Shown in pieces: positions 1 through 12,797 of a stretch of 64,000 nucleotides of DNA. Position numbers and translations under genes: made by a program. The stretch's first letter is position 1; every line of letters starts with the position of its first letter. Below the pieces are notes generated by a model. It did not search any database. It saw only the letters and a program-made list of their open reading frames with translations, and was not told the DNA's origin. The DNA lies in NCBI GenBank assembly GCA_035771175.1, contig CM069605.1, positions 22,088,288-22,152,287 of the forward strand, written 5' to 3'. This stretch comes from Paratinospora sagittata (lineage: Eukaryota > Streptophyta > Magnoliopsida > Ranunculales > Menispermaceae).

Positions 1-3000
1 ATGGGTAGCCTTATTTTTGAAAAAATTAATATTTTTACACTCAAGAACCATTCTATTGACTCAAAACCTATTGATATAAGATTAAAAAAATTTTAATAAT
101 TCAAAACTCATTGAAATTATGATTAAAACCATTTGGAAAACATTTTTTCAAAATTAAATACTATATTGAAGTGATTTTGAAGACTTCGCAATTTTCAGAG
201 TTTTAGTGCTGAGATTGATCGAAAGGTTACCCTACAAACCAAAGATAAAACTAATGCATTTGACATGCGATATGTCTTCATTCTTCGAACTTCATCTTTC
301 TAGACTTCGATAGCTATTGTTTGATGTGTTATTGATGATTAGTTGTAGCTCTTAGAAAAAAAAATACAGGTGATGTGTTCTCTTACCGAGAGCACTTCAT
401 ATACTTACAGTTTAAAACAATAGATAGCCTCTGCAAATCTCAGCACAAAAGGGATAAAATAAAGAACTTGCGAAATAATGAGGTTATCTTCAACACAGTT
501 TGCAATTTTGATTCAGTTCGAAGGTTGTGTGGGAAAATGCAAGAATCACGACTTTCTTCTATTTAAACACTCTTTTGAAAGCTCGGTCTAACTTGCAAAA
601 CTCGTGTGTGTTCTATCTTTGAAAATCAGAGAATGAGGGTTTTATAAAATTAGCAGTTGCAAGTTAAAGAGCAAGAGAGTACAAAATGATTTGAATTCAA
701 AACATTGTTTAATTTAAAGTTTTTTTGGTCGTGCGAGACAATGGGAATCATTTAGGTGTTAGTAGAGAATATTTCAATTAAGATAACCTGGCAAAACTGT
801 GTAAGGAATAGAAAAAATCGAGCAAGCAAAAGTGCCCACATTTTTCTCGTTAGAAATATCATATTTTTGTCTCAGACGTGGATAGCGTTATATTGGGTTG
901 TGTATCATGTTCTCTATTGACAGATAGCAGGCTATAACAGGTCGATATACACAAACCCGAGAGCTCAAGTTTTTTAGACTTTCTGATAGCGTGTTATCAA
1001 GGCCTATAGCGCTAGTGCCCATTTTACTAAAAATGGAAAGATCCCGGCAACATCTTTATAGCGAGTTATCAAATGGGATAACGCGCTATAGACAATTTTC
1101 CAGAAAAGCAAATGTTTTATTATAGAACCCTATCAGCGTGCTATCAACATTGATAGTGCGCTAGTGCCTTCTGGAAAAATTTGGCAAATTAATGGATAGC
1201 CTTATTTTTGAAAAAGTTAATATTTTTACACTCAAGAACCATTCCATTGACTCAAAACCTATTGATATAAGATTAAAAAATTTTAAATAATTCAAAACTC
1301 ATTGAAATTATGCTTAAAACCTTTCGGAAAACATTTTTTCAAAATGAAATACTATATCGAAGTGATTTTCAAGACTTTGCAATTTTCAGGGTTTTAGTGC
1401 TGGGATTGATCGAGAGGTTACCCTACACACCGAAGATAAAACTAATGCATTAGACATGAGATATGTCTTCGTTCTTCGAGCTTCATCTTTGTAGACTTCG
1501 ATAGCTATTATTTGATGTGTTATTGATAATGAGTTGTAGCTCTTAGAAAAAAAATACAGGTGATGTATTCTCTTACCGAGAACATTTCATATACTTATAG
1601 TTTAAAACAATAGATAGCCTCTGCAAATCTCAGCACAAAAGGGATAAAATAAAGAACTTGCGAAATAATGAGGTTATCTTCAACACAGTTTGCAATCTTG
1701 ATTCAGTTCGAAGGTTGTTTGGGCAAATGCAAGAATCACGACTTTCTTCTATTTAAACACTCTTTTGAAAGCTCGGTCTAACTTGCAAAAATCGTGTGTG
1801 TTCTATCTTTGAAAATCAGAGAATGGGGGTTTTATAAAATTAGCAGTTGCAAGTTAAAGAGCAAGAGAGTACAAAATGATTTGAATTCAAAACATTGTTT
1901 AATTTAAAGTTGTTTTGGTCGCGCGAGACAATGGGAATCATTTAGGTGTTAGTAGAGAATATTTCAATTAAGATAACCTGGCAAAACTGTGTAAGGAAAA
2001 GAAAAAATCGAGCAAGCAAAAGTGCCCACATTTTTCTCGTTGGAAATATCATATTTTTGTCTCAGACGTGGATAGCGTTATATTGGGTTGTGTATCATGT
2101 TCTCTATTGACAGATGGCAGGCTATAACAGGTGGATATACACAAACCTGAGAGCTCAAGTTTTTCAGACTTTCTGATAGCGTGTTATCAAGGCCTATAGC
2201 GCTAGTGCCCATTTTACTAAAAATGGAAAGATCCCGGCAACATCTTTATAGCGAGTTATCAAAGGGGATAACGCGCTATAGACAATTTTCCAGAAAAGCA
2301 AATGTTTTATTATAGAACCCTATCAGCGTGCTATCAACATTGATAGTACGCTAGTGCCTTCTGGAAAAATTTGGCAAATTAATGGATAGCCTTATTTTTG
2401 AAACAATTAATATTTTTACACTCAAGAACCATTCCATTGACTCAAAACATATTCATATATGATCAAAAACTTTTAAATAATTCAAAACACATTGAAATTA
2501 TGATTAAAACCTTTCGGAAAACATTTTTTCAAAATGAAATACTATATCGAAGTGATTTTGAAGACTTTGCAATTTTCAGGGTTTTAGTGCTGGGATTGAT
2601 CGAGAGGTTACCCTACACACCAAAGATAAAACAAATGCATTAGACATGAGATATGTCTTCGTTCTTCGAGCTTCATCTTTGTAGACTTCGATAGCTATTA
2701 TTTGATGTGTTATTGATGATGAGTTGTAGCTCTTAGAAAAAAAATATAGGTGATGTGTTCTCTTACCGAGAACACTTCATATACTTACAGTTTAAAACAA
2801 TAGATAGCCTCTGCAAATCTCAGCACAAAAGGGATAAAATAAAAAACTGGCGAAATAATGAGGTTATCTTCAACACAGTTTGCAATTTTGATTCAGTTTG
2901 AAGGTTGTTTTTGCAAATGCAAGAATCACGACTTTCTTCTGTTTAAACACTCTTTTGAAAGCTCGGTCTAATTTGCAAAAATTGTGTGTGTTCTATTCTT

Positions 3001-5899
3001 GAAAATAAGAGAATGAGGGTTTTATAAAATTAGCAGTTGCAAGTTAAAGAGCAAGAGAGAACAAAATGATTTGAATTCAAAACATTGTTTAATTTAAAGT
3101 TGTTTTGGTCGTGCGAGACAATGGGAATCATCTAGGTGTTAGTAAAGAATATTTCAATTAAGATAACCTGGCAAAACTGTGTAACGAATAGAAAAAATCG
3201 AGCAAGCAGAAGTGCCCACATTTTTCTCGTTAGAAATATCAGATTTTTGTGTCAGACGTGGATAGCGTTCTATTGGGTTGTGTATCATGTTCTCTATTGA
3301 CAGATAGCCGGCTATAACAGGTCGATATACACAAACCCGAGAGCTCAAGTTTTTCAGACTTTCTGTTTGCGTGTTATCAAGGCCTATAGCGCTAGTGCCC
3401 ATTTTACTAAAAATGGAAAGATCACGGCAACAACTTTATAGTGTGTTATCAAAGGGGACAGTGTTCCAGAAACAAATGTTTTATTATAGAACCCTATCCG
3501 CGTGTTAGCAACATTGATTGTGCGCTAGTGCCTTCTGGAAAAATTTGGCAAATTAATGGATAGCCTTATTTTTTAAAAAATTAATATTTTACACTCAAGA
3601 ACCCTTCCATTGACTCAAAACATATTGATATAAGATTAAAAAATTTCAAATAATTCAAAATTCATTGAAATTATGATTAAAACCTTTCGAAAAACAATTT
3701 TTCAAAATGAAATGCTATATCGAAGTGATTTTGAAGACTTTGCAATTTTCAGAGTTTTAGTGCTGAGATTGATCGAGAGGTTACCCTACACAACAAAGAT
3801 AAAACTAATGCATTAGACATGAGATATGTCTTCATTCTTCGAGCTTCCTCTTTCTAGACTTCGATAGCTATTGTTTGATGTGTTATTGATGATTAGTTGT
3901 AGCTCTTAGAAAAAAATTACAGGTGATGTATTCTCTTACCGAGAACATTTCATATACTTACAGTTTAAAACAATAGATAGCCTCTGCAAATCTCAGCACA
4001 AAAGGGATAAAATAAAGAACTTGCGAAATAATGAGGTTATCTTCAACACAGTTTGCAATCTTGATTCAGTTCGAAGGTTGTTTGGGCAAATGCAAGAATC
4101 ACGACTTTCTTCTATTTAAACACTCTTTGGAAAGCTCGGTCTAACTTGCAAATATCGTGTGTGTTCTATCTTTGAAAATAAGAGAATGACTATTTTATAA
4201 AATTAGCAGTTGCTAGTTAAAGAGCAGGAGAGTACAAAATGATTTGAATTCAAAACATTGTTTAATCTAAAGTTGTTTTGGGTGTCCGAGACAATGGAAA
4301 TCATCTAGGTGTTAGTAGAGAATATTTCAATTAAGATAACCTGGCAAAACTTTGTAAGGAATAGAAAAAATCGAGCAAGCAGAAGTGCCCACATTTTTCT
4401 AGTTAGAAATATCAGATTTTTGTCTCAAACGTGGATAGCGTTCTATTGGGTATTGTATCATGTTCTCTATTGACAGATAGCAAGCTATAGCAGGTCGATA
4501 TACACAAACCCTAGAGATCGAGTTTTTCAGACTTTCCGATAGCGTGTTATCAAGCCTATAGCACTAGTGCCCATTTTACTAAAAATGAAAAGATCACGAC
4601 AACAGCTTTATAGCGAGTTATCAAAGGGCATAGCGTGTTATAGACAATTTTCCATAAAAACAAATGTTTTATTATAGAACCCTATCGGCGTGCTATCAAC
4701 ATTGATAGTGCGCAAGTGCCTTTTGGAAAAATTTGGCAAATTAATGGAAAGCCTTATTTTTGAAAAAATTAATATTTTTACACTCAAGAACCATTCCATT
4801 GACTCAAAACATATTCATATATGATCAAAAACTTTTAAATAATTCAAAACATATTGAAATTATGATTAAAACCTTTCGGAAAACAATTTTTATAAATGAA
4901 ATACTATATCGAAGTGATTTTGAAGACTTTGCAATTTTCAGAGTTTTAGTGCTGAGATTGATCGAGAGGTTACCCTACACACCAAAGACAAAACTAATGC
5001 GTTAGACATGAGATATGTCTTCGTTCTTCGAGCTTCATCTTTGTAGACTTCGATATATTGTTTGATGTGTTGTTGATGATTAGTTGTAGCACTTAGAAAA
5101 AAAAGTACAAGTGATGTGTTCTCTTACCGATAACACTTCCTATACTTATAGTTTAAAACAATAGATAGCCTCGGCAAATCTCAGCACAAAAGGGATAAAA
5201 TAAAGAACTTTCAAAATAATGAGGTTATCTTCAACACAGTTTGCAATTTTGATTCAGTTTGAAGGTTGGTTTGGCAAATGCAAGAATCACGTCTTTCTTC
5301 TATTTAAACACTCTTTCGAAAGCTCGGTTTAACTTGCAAAAATCGTGTGTTCTATTTTTGAAAATGAGAGAATGAGGGTTTTATAAAATTAGCAGTTGCA
5401 AGTTAAAGAGCAAGAGAGTACAAAATGATTTGAATTCAAAACATTGTTTAATCTAAAGTTTTTTTGGGCGTGCGAGACAAAGGGAATCATCTAGGTGTTA
5501 GTAGAAAATATTTCAATTAAGATAACCTGGTAAAACTGTGTAAGGAATAGAAAAATCGAGCAAGCAGAAGTGCCGACATTTTTCTCGTTAGAACTATCAG
5601 ATTTTTTTCTCAGATGTGGATAGCGTGCTATTGGGTTGTGTATCATGTTCTCTATTGACAGATAGCAGGCCGTAGCAGGTCACATACACAAACCCGAGAG
5701 CTCGAGTTTTTCAGACTTTCCGATTGCGTGTTATCAAGGTCTATAGCGTGCTATTGCCCATTTTACTAAAAAATGGAAAGATAACGGCAACAACTTTATG
5801 GCGAGTTCTCAAAGGGATAGCGCGCTATAGACAATTTTTCAGAAAAATAAATGTTTTATTATAGAACCCTATCAGCGTGCTATCAACACTGATAGTGAG
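1..5899. repeat. Satellite block S1 (about 1.19-kb monomers)
   Basis: Head-to-tail array of an AT-rich satellite. Using the landmark GGATAGCCTTATTTTT, monomers start near 3, 1194, 2384, 3558 and 4746, giving lengths of 1191, 1190, 1174 and 1188 bp. A fifth monomer is cut at 5899 by element A. Every monomer has the same order: a GATAGCCTTATTTTTGA start, an A-tract region near +360, a TTTAAACACTCTTT region, and a dyad-rich end with GATAGC/GCTATC words. S1 is a slightly different subfamily from the later blocks (for example CTCTGCAAATCTCAG where S2 mostly has CTCTGGAAATATCAG). Short ORFs recur in each monomer, but their differences change amino acids and many copies have stops, so I see no gene here. 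Confidence 0.93.
5895..5899. other. Target site duplication of element A, left copy
   Basis: GTGAG directly precedes TGTCACACC. The matching GTGCG follows the element at 24898. Intact monomers read GATAGTGCGCTAG here, so the left copy has one change. Confidence 0.8.
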
Positions 5900-6799
5900 T
5901 GTCACACCCCGCCTGGACGCGCCTAAACCGGTGGTACAACAGAGTACACAGCGGAATTATATAACATACAGTACAAATCTGATTTCATTTAATTCAGAAA
6001 ATGTGGGCCCCATAACCTGCACCCCAAAATGTGGTGAAGGGAACATACTCCCCAAAATCCCTAATGAATCATACAAAGGGTACAAAATGTGGGCCCCATA
6101 ACCTGCACCCAGTCCATCCTAATTTCCTGTGAGTCATAAACCATATACGTCTTTAGGTGGTGATATGTATGATGTCAATGCATGAACTGGTCTAGTCTAC
6201 TGGTCTGGTCTGTTCTTGACATTTAGACTGACCTTGGCAACGTCTGGTGATCCTTATCAGAGTTGGTATCACGACGTGCAAGGTTAGGACATTCAGTATT
6301 ACTTGTATAAGCTGATAGCTTTCAATAAGACCAACTAGATCAGTCCCCAGTTGAGAGGTGAGACACAAGGTCTACTTAAATAACCAATCGCCTAGAGCAG
6401 CCCGCTGCCTCCTGTTAACTATTTAAAGTTACTGAGGACATGATCGAGTCTAGTTGAGTCAGATTGACCACAAATCCGGCATAAGTGCGACAGTATAAAC
6501 ATTATATGACATAATGCAGTGTAAATGAATAGTATATATAATAATAACTGAATGTAAACTTTAATAAAAGTTATAAAACACACAAACCTATGTTTTGTTC
6601 CCCACCTTCAGATAAGAACTTTTTTTTTCAGATCTGGCGCTTTCCTCCAGACAGAACTTCATTGCACCGCACCGAGAGTCTCGAACAGAGAGTCTCAAAA
6701 GACTAAAAACTCAAAATGAGTGAAAAAAGGAGGAAAAATTACAATTTGGAGTGAGTTTGGTGTGAAGAATGAAGAGGAGAAGGTTGGTTTAGGGGTTTT
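5900..6799 (-). repeat. Element A 3' LTR, distal part
   Basis: Matches the 5' LTR of A (from 23301) starting with TGTCACACCC. Relative to that LTR it lacks the ACTCGCGGACGGGGCGCGC segment. It also lacks about 370 bp between TTTCCTGTGA and GAGTCATAAACC, a stretch that includes the paired R/U5 hairpins. A GTGGGCCCCATAACCTGCACCC segment occurs twice in it (near 6002 and 6088). It stops at the element B insertion. No gene is seen. Confidence 0.85.
6795..6799. other. Target site duplication of element B, left copy
   Basis: GTTTT precedes TGTGGCGACC. The same GTTTT follows B at 17797-17801. The unbroken LTR of A reads GGGGTTTTGGCGCC at this place (24606-24619). Confidence 0.9.
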
Positions 6800-9700
6800 T
6801 GTGGCGACCCCGCACCCGGACCACCAACCCTGTAGGGAATGGCATGCGGAATGCCGAGGCAGGACGCCCGGCGTAGGATCTCCGACCACTCCTCAACTCC
6901 CGTGAGGTGGTTGAGACCCTACGAGCTTTATCTCAAACAACGGCCTAATATCAAAAGGTACTAAACAAAACTACCCACCGTATTAATCATCAAAGACAAG
7001 AGATAATCCATAAAAATGAACCATAAATAAAATCATAATCCCTACGGTCCATTAAAATTGACATACACATAAAGTCCAAAATTGTGGGTACAAATAAAAA
7101 CCGTCATATGCCCACATGGTCTATCTAACAAGTCCCAACTCACCCATACTACAATGTGGTAAGTGTTATAATTACATAATCCAAAATATAATACTTCATA
7201 ATTTAAAACACAGTTCAATCAAAATGTCTCTCAACTCACATCGAGGCAAGGCCCTCAAGATATGACTACTCCTTTGCCCTTATTCGGGACAGAAGGACCT
7301 GAAAGAGAAAAATGAGGGTGAGCCAACGGTGCCCAGTGAATAGAATTCAAATATGCTATCAATATTCATCAATAAATATCATGTATGCATGTCAATGTGT
7401 AGCATGATTAAAAGCTCATAACATATAGATATCAAACATTTATAATAAGTTCGATGCAAGTAAAAGCTTATCAATTTGGATCCACATTCCACATGCATTG
7501 GGTTACTAGTGCAAGTCTATTTCACCATACCGTTGACCCCAATCATGTTTATTTGGGGTTACTAGTGCACGTCTATTTCACCGTACTGTTGACCCCAATC
7601 ATTTTCTTTCCTAAAACCCTCCTATGACAAGGTTAAGTCCCCCTATTAGCCAGATAGATGGGCCCAACCAAAGTCATAAGGTTTTCTCAAATTAATGCAT
7701 CATTTAAAACATTAGAACACATTCATGCTTTCAACATACAATATATATAAGTGATATGATGACATAAAAGATATAATCATAAATGAATTCTACTCACAAC
7801 CAAGCCTCGCGAGAGTATTTAACCACACACGACCACCAAACCGAATCAACCCAATCAAGATCCTGAAACATTCATCAATATCCTACCATACATCAATTTC
7901 TATGCTCAATCACATAGACATTACACATCAACCCTAAATCAGCCCACATATAGACAATAGGCCTAAATCTCATCTAATCCATCATTCAACTCAAATCACA
8001 TGACTTAGGCCTCTAATGCATAGTTCTCATACATAAACCATTCTATTAATCAAAAATACTGATTTTCAATTCCTTAGGCATAAACATGCCCAAATTGGGT
8101 CACTTGATCACAAGTAGGCCTAACCCATGATATGGTCACAACCACCAAATCAGTAGCATAATCAACCCTAATCATGCTTAATTAAACATAAGTTGCATCA
8201 ATTCAATGATTCTAGGCCAAAAGCATCAAAAGCCCTAAAATATGAAATTTTCCATACATAGGCCATATTGTCGATTTACACTAGGTCACCATGTTCAGCC
8301 ATGTATATCACTGATTTTGCATCATGGGTTCATCAACAATGGCAACTAGGTCAACATAGTTGACATGCAAGCTATTCGGAAAGGTCTAAGTTCATATTCT
8401 AAATTTGGGTCTAATACAAGGAACCCTACCAATTCTTCATTTAATATTCTGTTCAGATGTATCAATCTACCAACAGAAATATGTAATCACAAAATCAACC
8501 GTACAGATTGAATTATGTGAAGAAACAAACCTTTTGTCCAAATATCAGCCCAATCCATCGGTGGACCAAAAAGATAAGTTTCTTTGATTAACAAGTCTCT
8601 AATCAGACAATTTCTCCTTTCCTGCTGCAAATACTCAAACTCAGATGACTATATCACACAACATTCTAAACTCATAAACATCTCCACCGTTCATAATGCA
8701 GAATTATCAGTTTTAAACTACATACCCAAATTTTATATCCCTCCAACGGTAGATTAAGGAGATCTATAAGTTTGAACGAAACGGCGCGAGAAATCCAGAC
8801 TTTCTAACCAACTATGTTTGAGAGGTTAGATCTCTTAGATGACATCTACAATAAAGATCTCCACCGTTCCTAATACAGAAAAATATGTTTGAAACTCCAT
8901 ACCCAAATTTTATATCCATCCAACGGTAGAGTGAGGAGATCTATAAGTTTGAGCGAAACAGCGTGAGAAATCCAGACTTTCCAACCATCTTTGTTTGATA
9001 GGTTAGATCTCTTAGACGAAACATCTAATCACGATCTCCACCGTTTCGAATGTAGAAACATCAGTTTGAAACCACATACCCAAATTTTATATCCATCCAA
9101 GGGTAGATTGAGGAGATCTATAAATTTGAGCGAAACGGCGCGAGAAATCCAGGCTTTCCGACCAGCTTGGTTTGAGAGGTTAGATCTCTTAGAAGAAACC
9201 TCAAATCAAGATCTCCATCGTTCAGAATGCAGAACCATAAGCTACGAACTTACTGACAAAATTTGAGCTTAATCTGACAATATATCCCGAAGATCCAGCT
9301 CTTTGATGAAAACATCGCAGAGATTTTCCTCCTGCAACTCCCTCTTTCTTTCTCTTCTTCTTTCCTTTCTCTTCTTTTCTTTTATTTTTTTCCTTTCTCT
9401 CCACTCACCTCACTTTCTAACACATTCTTGGATTCCCTCCACTCACCTCACTTTCTAGCACATTCTTGGATAAGAGAAGTGGGCATGGGACACTTGTCCA
9501 CTTTCATGCACCAACCTTCACATGTGTTGGCCTCATACTACCCATACCAACCACATGTACTTTAACCAATCTCATGCTTCCATGTATTTTAAATGTCCAA
9601 TCCATTTAATACACCAAATTTTCATTCTCATTTATCCTTTTATTCAATCAATCCTAACCCATATCAATTCATGGTTTAAGGGACCAATGCATAAATAATA

Positions 9701-9897
9701 ACATATGCATTATACTTTAATTTAACATGACCCATATACAATTTATAATACACATATTTATATATATTATCAAGCATCAACTATACAAACATTAAACAAC
9801 CATCAAACAAACACAAACCATATCAAGGCAACACATAGAGTTTGGGCAAAGTGCAATTGGGTTATTGGCTAGATGAAATAATTTTTGGGGCGTCACA
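6800..9897 (-). repeat. Element B 3' LTR
   Basis: Direct copy of 14859-17796. The 160-bp length difference is explained by one extra 177-bp internal unit here and a gap of about 18 bp near 7241, where the other copy has CCTTGGATTCTCTCGCAG. A duplicated GGTTACTAGTGCACGTC block lies near 7500-7600. No coding region is seen. Confidence 0.9.
8681..9240 (-). repeat. 177-bp tandem repeat inside element B 3' LTR
   Basis: TCTCCACCGTT-like landmarks at 8681, 8858, 9035 and 9212 are each exactly 177 bp apart: three full units plus a partial. Each contains GGAGATCTATAAGTTTGA and GAGAGGTTAGATCTCTTAGA. The other LTR has only two full units plus a partial (16757, 16934, 17111). Confidence 0.9.
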
Positions 9898-9912
9898 TCA
9901 CACCCACCTTAG
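9898..9912 (-). promoter_or_regulatory. Element B polypurine tract
   Basis: On the minus strand this reads TTCTAAGGTGGGTGTGA up to the 3' LTR: purine-rich and directly next to the LTR start, the expected site for priming plus-strand DNA synthesis. The tract has two T interruptions. Confidence 0.6.
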
Positions 9913-10763
9913 AATGAACTTCGTCCTCGATGTTTTAAGGTTAATAAATTACCTAAGCCCATGAACTCGGCAATGTGCTCCATCATGTAGTCCTCACGCT
10001 CCCAAGTAACCTGCTCCTCGCCATGGAACTGCCATCTCACCTTAACCATCGGAATCTCGCGATTACGTAACCTCTGTACCTTTCGGTCAAGTATCTGAAT
10101 AGGTTCCTCATCATAAGTCCCATCCTGCCTCAGTTCAATGTTCCTCCAGTCCAAGACGTGATCAAAATCACTCTTGTACACTCTCAGCATTGACACATGA
10201 AAGACATTGTGGATTGCTGCTAACTGAGGTGGCAAGGTTAATCGGTAAGCGACGGGGCCAATTCGTTCTAAAACCTCGAACGGCCCAATAAATCTCGGAG
10301 CGATCTTGCCTTTTATCCCAAATCTAGTTTGGCCCTTCTGAGGTGAGACCTTCAATAAAACTTGGTCACCCACCTCGAACTCTAAGGTGTTCCGTTTGGC
10401 ATCAGTGTAACTCTTCTGCCTGTCTTGGGCTACCTTCATATTATGCTGGATCCTCTTAATCTTCTCTGTGTGTTCTTGTACAAACTCTGGTCCCATCACC
10501 GCAACATCCCCTACCTCCGTCCAACAGATCGGAGATCTACAGGGTCGACCATACAATGCCTCAAAAGGAGCCATGCCAATACTGGACTGATAACTGTTGT
10601 TGTACGCGAACTCACACAAATGTATGTACTCCTCCCAGTTACCACTGGACTCAAGGACACAAGCTCAAAGCATGTCCTCTAAAATCGATATCAACCTCTC
10701 AGACTGGCCATCCGTCTGGGGGTGAAAAGCGGTACTGAGATCTAGTCTAGTGCCGAGCTGCCT
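9909..10763 (-). pseudogene. pol: Element B integrase C-terminal half and chromodomain (part of broken pol)
   Basis: Continues the integrase from the stop at 10764-10766. It holds [11 protein letters not shown] with the catalytic glutamate, then an in-frame TGA at 10665-10667, then a 236-residue open segment (10619-9909). That segment has [21 protein letters not shown], a GPY/F-like module ([18 protein letters not shown]) and a chromodomain-like end ([21 protein letters not shown]). Such chromodomains bind methylated histone H3 in other chromoviruses and steer insertion to heterochromatin; that role here is by family. The reading frame ends just before the polypurine tract. Confidence 0.88.
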
Positions 10764-11609
10764 CTACAACCCCTGCCAGAATACCGATGTAAACCTCGGA
10801 TCCCTATCTGACACAATCGAAACTGGCACTCCATGTAATCTGACTCTCTCCCGCATATAGAGTATGCTCAGCTTTTCCATAGAATCCCTAGTGTTCACTG
10901 GTAGAAAGTGAGCGGACTTGGTCAAGCAATCAATAATAACCCAAACAACATTATGTCTCCTCGGGGTGTTGGGTAATCCCACAACAAAGTCCATAGTGAC
11001 ATGCTCCCACTTCCACTCAGGAATGGCAAGCGGTTGCATCTGCCCTCCAGGCCTCTGATGCTCAGCTTTGACTCGCTGACAGATCTCACACCTCTGAATG
11101 AACTGAGCTATCTCTCTCTTCATGTCGGGCCACCAATACATTCTTTTCATATCATGATACATCTTGGTTCCGCCAGGATGAATAGCATAATGAGATCTGT
11201 GAGCCTCTTGGAGAACACTCTGTCTGAGTCGTGGATCTGCGGGAACCCATAAACGTTCCCTAAATCTCAAGGCACTATCAGATGACAAGTGCCAATCAGT
11301 AAAATTACTGCTCTCAGCCCAAGACTTGTACATCACATAATCAACGTCAAGTCTCTGTTGGTCAATCACCTCCTGGACTTGTGTAGGCTGAGCTCTCATT
11401 TGAGCACATATCACAATCTGATCTGAAGGGGTAGCACATATACTCATAATCGTAGCCGCCTCAAGTAGTCTCCACTCATAAGACATCTGGCGTGCTACCA
11501 TAACTGTCTCTACCCACTTCCTGCTCAACGCATCAGCCACTACATTGGCTTTATCTGGGTGGTATTCCAATGTAAAATCATAGTCTTTGAGGAGCTCTAA
11601 CCACCTTCT
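10764..11609 (-). pseudogene. pol: Element B RNase H end and integrase N-terminal/core (part of broken pol)
   Basis: A 268-residue open segment between two TAG stops (11610-11612 and 10764-10766). It begins at the end of RNase H ([17 protein letters not shown]), then has the integrase zinc-binding HHCC module (HRSHYAIHPGGTKMYHD then CEICQRVKAEH), and the catalytic core with MDFVVGLP and [13 protein letters not shown] carrying the first two acidic residues. The third acidic residue lies beyond the stop. Integrase would insert the element DNA into the genome. Both bounding stops look like CAG to TAG changes of glutamine codons. Confidence 0.9.
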
Positions 11610-12335
11610 CTACCTCATGTTCAATTCCTTCTGAGAGAACAAGTACTTGAGGCTCTTATGGCCAGAATACAGAGTGAATCTCTCACCATAGAGATAATGC
11701 CTCCAAATCTTCAAAGCAAAAACCACTGCGGCCAGTTCTAAGCCATGAACAAGGTAGTTCTTTTCATGCACCTTCAACTGCCTCGATGCATAAGCAATGA
11801 CCCTATCCTTCTGCATCAACACGCAACCCAAGCCGATGCGAGAGGCATTGGTATAGATAACCAACTCCTGATCAGGCTCTAGCAAAATCAACACTAGCGT
11901 AGATGTCAATCTTTTCTTCAGCTCTAAAAAGGCATTCTCACACTCCTCGGTCCATACAAAGGACACATCTTTCTGGGTGAGCCTAGTCATAGGTGTAGCT
12001 ATCTTGGAGAATCCATGAACGAATCTCCTATAGTAACCAGCTAACCCAAGAAAGCTTCTGATCTCAGTCACTGTGGTAGGCCTAGGCCAACTGATAATGG
12101 CTTCAACCTTAGACGGATCAACTGAAATCCCCTCAGAACTCACCACATGACCTAAGAACTTCACTTCGGTGATCCAAAACTCGCACTTGCTCAGCTTTGC
12201 ATATAGCCTATGCTCTCTCAAAGTTTGCAAGGTCACTCTAAGGTGTTCCTCATGCTCAGCCTGAGTCTTGGAATACACCAATATGTCATTAATGAAGACG
12301 ATGACAAACTTATCTAGGTACTACCTAAAGACCCT
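11610..12335 (-). pseudogene. pol: Element B reverse transcriptase end and RNase H (part of broken pol)
   Basis: Carries the second half of RT and RNase H. The RT catalytic motif reads FIND where the family has FIDD or FVDD: the second motif residue is Asn (codon 12290-12288), which should abolish polymerase activity. Another in-frame TAG lies at 12321-12323, five codons after the one at 12336-12338. RNase H is recognisable ([44 protein letters not shown]). Its usual TDAS reads TNAS and its SDHKSLKY reads SGHKSLKY, so two acidic residues are lost as well. Confidence 0.88.
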
Positions 12336-12797
12336 CTACATCAGGTCCATGAACATCGTCGGTGCATTAGTCACACCAAATGGCATCACAAGGAACTCAT
12401 AATGTCCATAACGGGTTCTGAATGTTGTCTTAGGCACATCCTCCTCCCTGATCCTTAGCTGATGATACCCGGAGCGCAAATCAATCTTTGAAAAAAACCT
12501 CGCTCCCCTCAACTGATCAAACAAGTCATAAATCCTTGGGAGAGGATATTTGTTCTTGATGGTCACCCTATTCAATTGGCGATAGTCGATGCACAACCGC
12601 AAGCTCCCATCTTTATATTTCACAAAAAGAACTGGAGCTCCCCAGGGTGACACGCTCGGGCAAATAAAGCCCTTAGCCAATAACTCCTCGAGCTGTTTCT
12701 GCAACTCTCTCAACTCGGCTGGCGCCATTCTATATGGTGCCATGGAGATAGGCTTCGTGCCAGGGACTAGTTCAATAATGAAATCGATCTCTCGTTC
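12336..12797 (-). pseudogene. pol: Element B reverse transcriptase N-terminal half (part of broken pol)
   Basis: From the PR-RT linker to the TAG at 12336-12338. It contains the usual RT landmarks: [55 protein letters not shown] and [17 protein letters not shown]. The frame differs from that of gag-pro because one base appears lost near 12793-12795: the linker would read on in one frame if CTCTCGTTCGG had one more G. Intact relatives read GLPP(x)REI/V here. RT copies the element RNA into DNA in cytoplasmic virus-like particles. Confidence 0.88.

Noticed and set aside
375..566. Recurring 63-residue ORF in satellite monomers (also near 29973, 34691, 35893, 42240, 55984, 59106 and 63666)
   Set aside because: It repeats only because the monomer repeats. 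Differences between copies mostly change amino acids, several copies have lost the ATG or gained stops, and no family is recognisable.
5900..6799. A separate solo LTR at the left edge
   Set aside because: Its continuation is found beyond element B at 17802-18094, with GTTTT duplications around B, so it is the split 3' LTR of element A.
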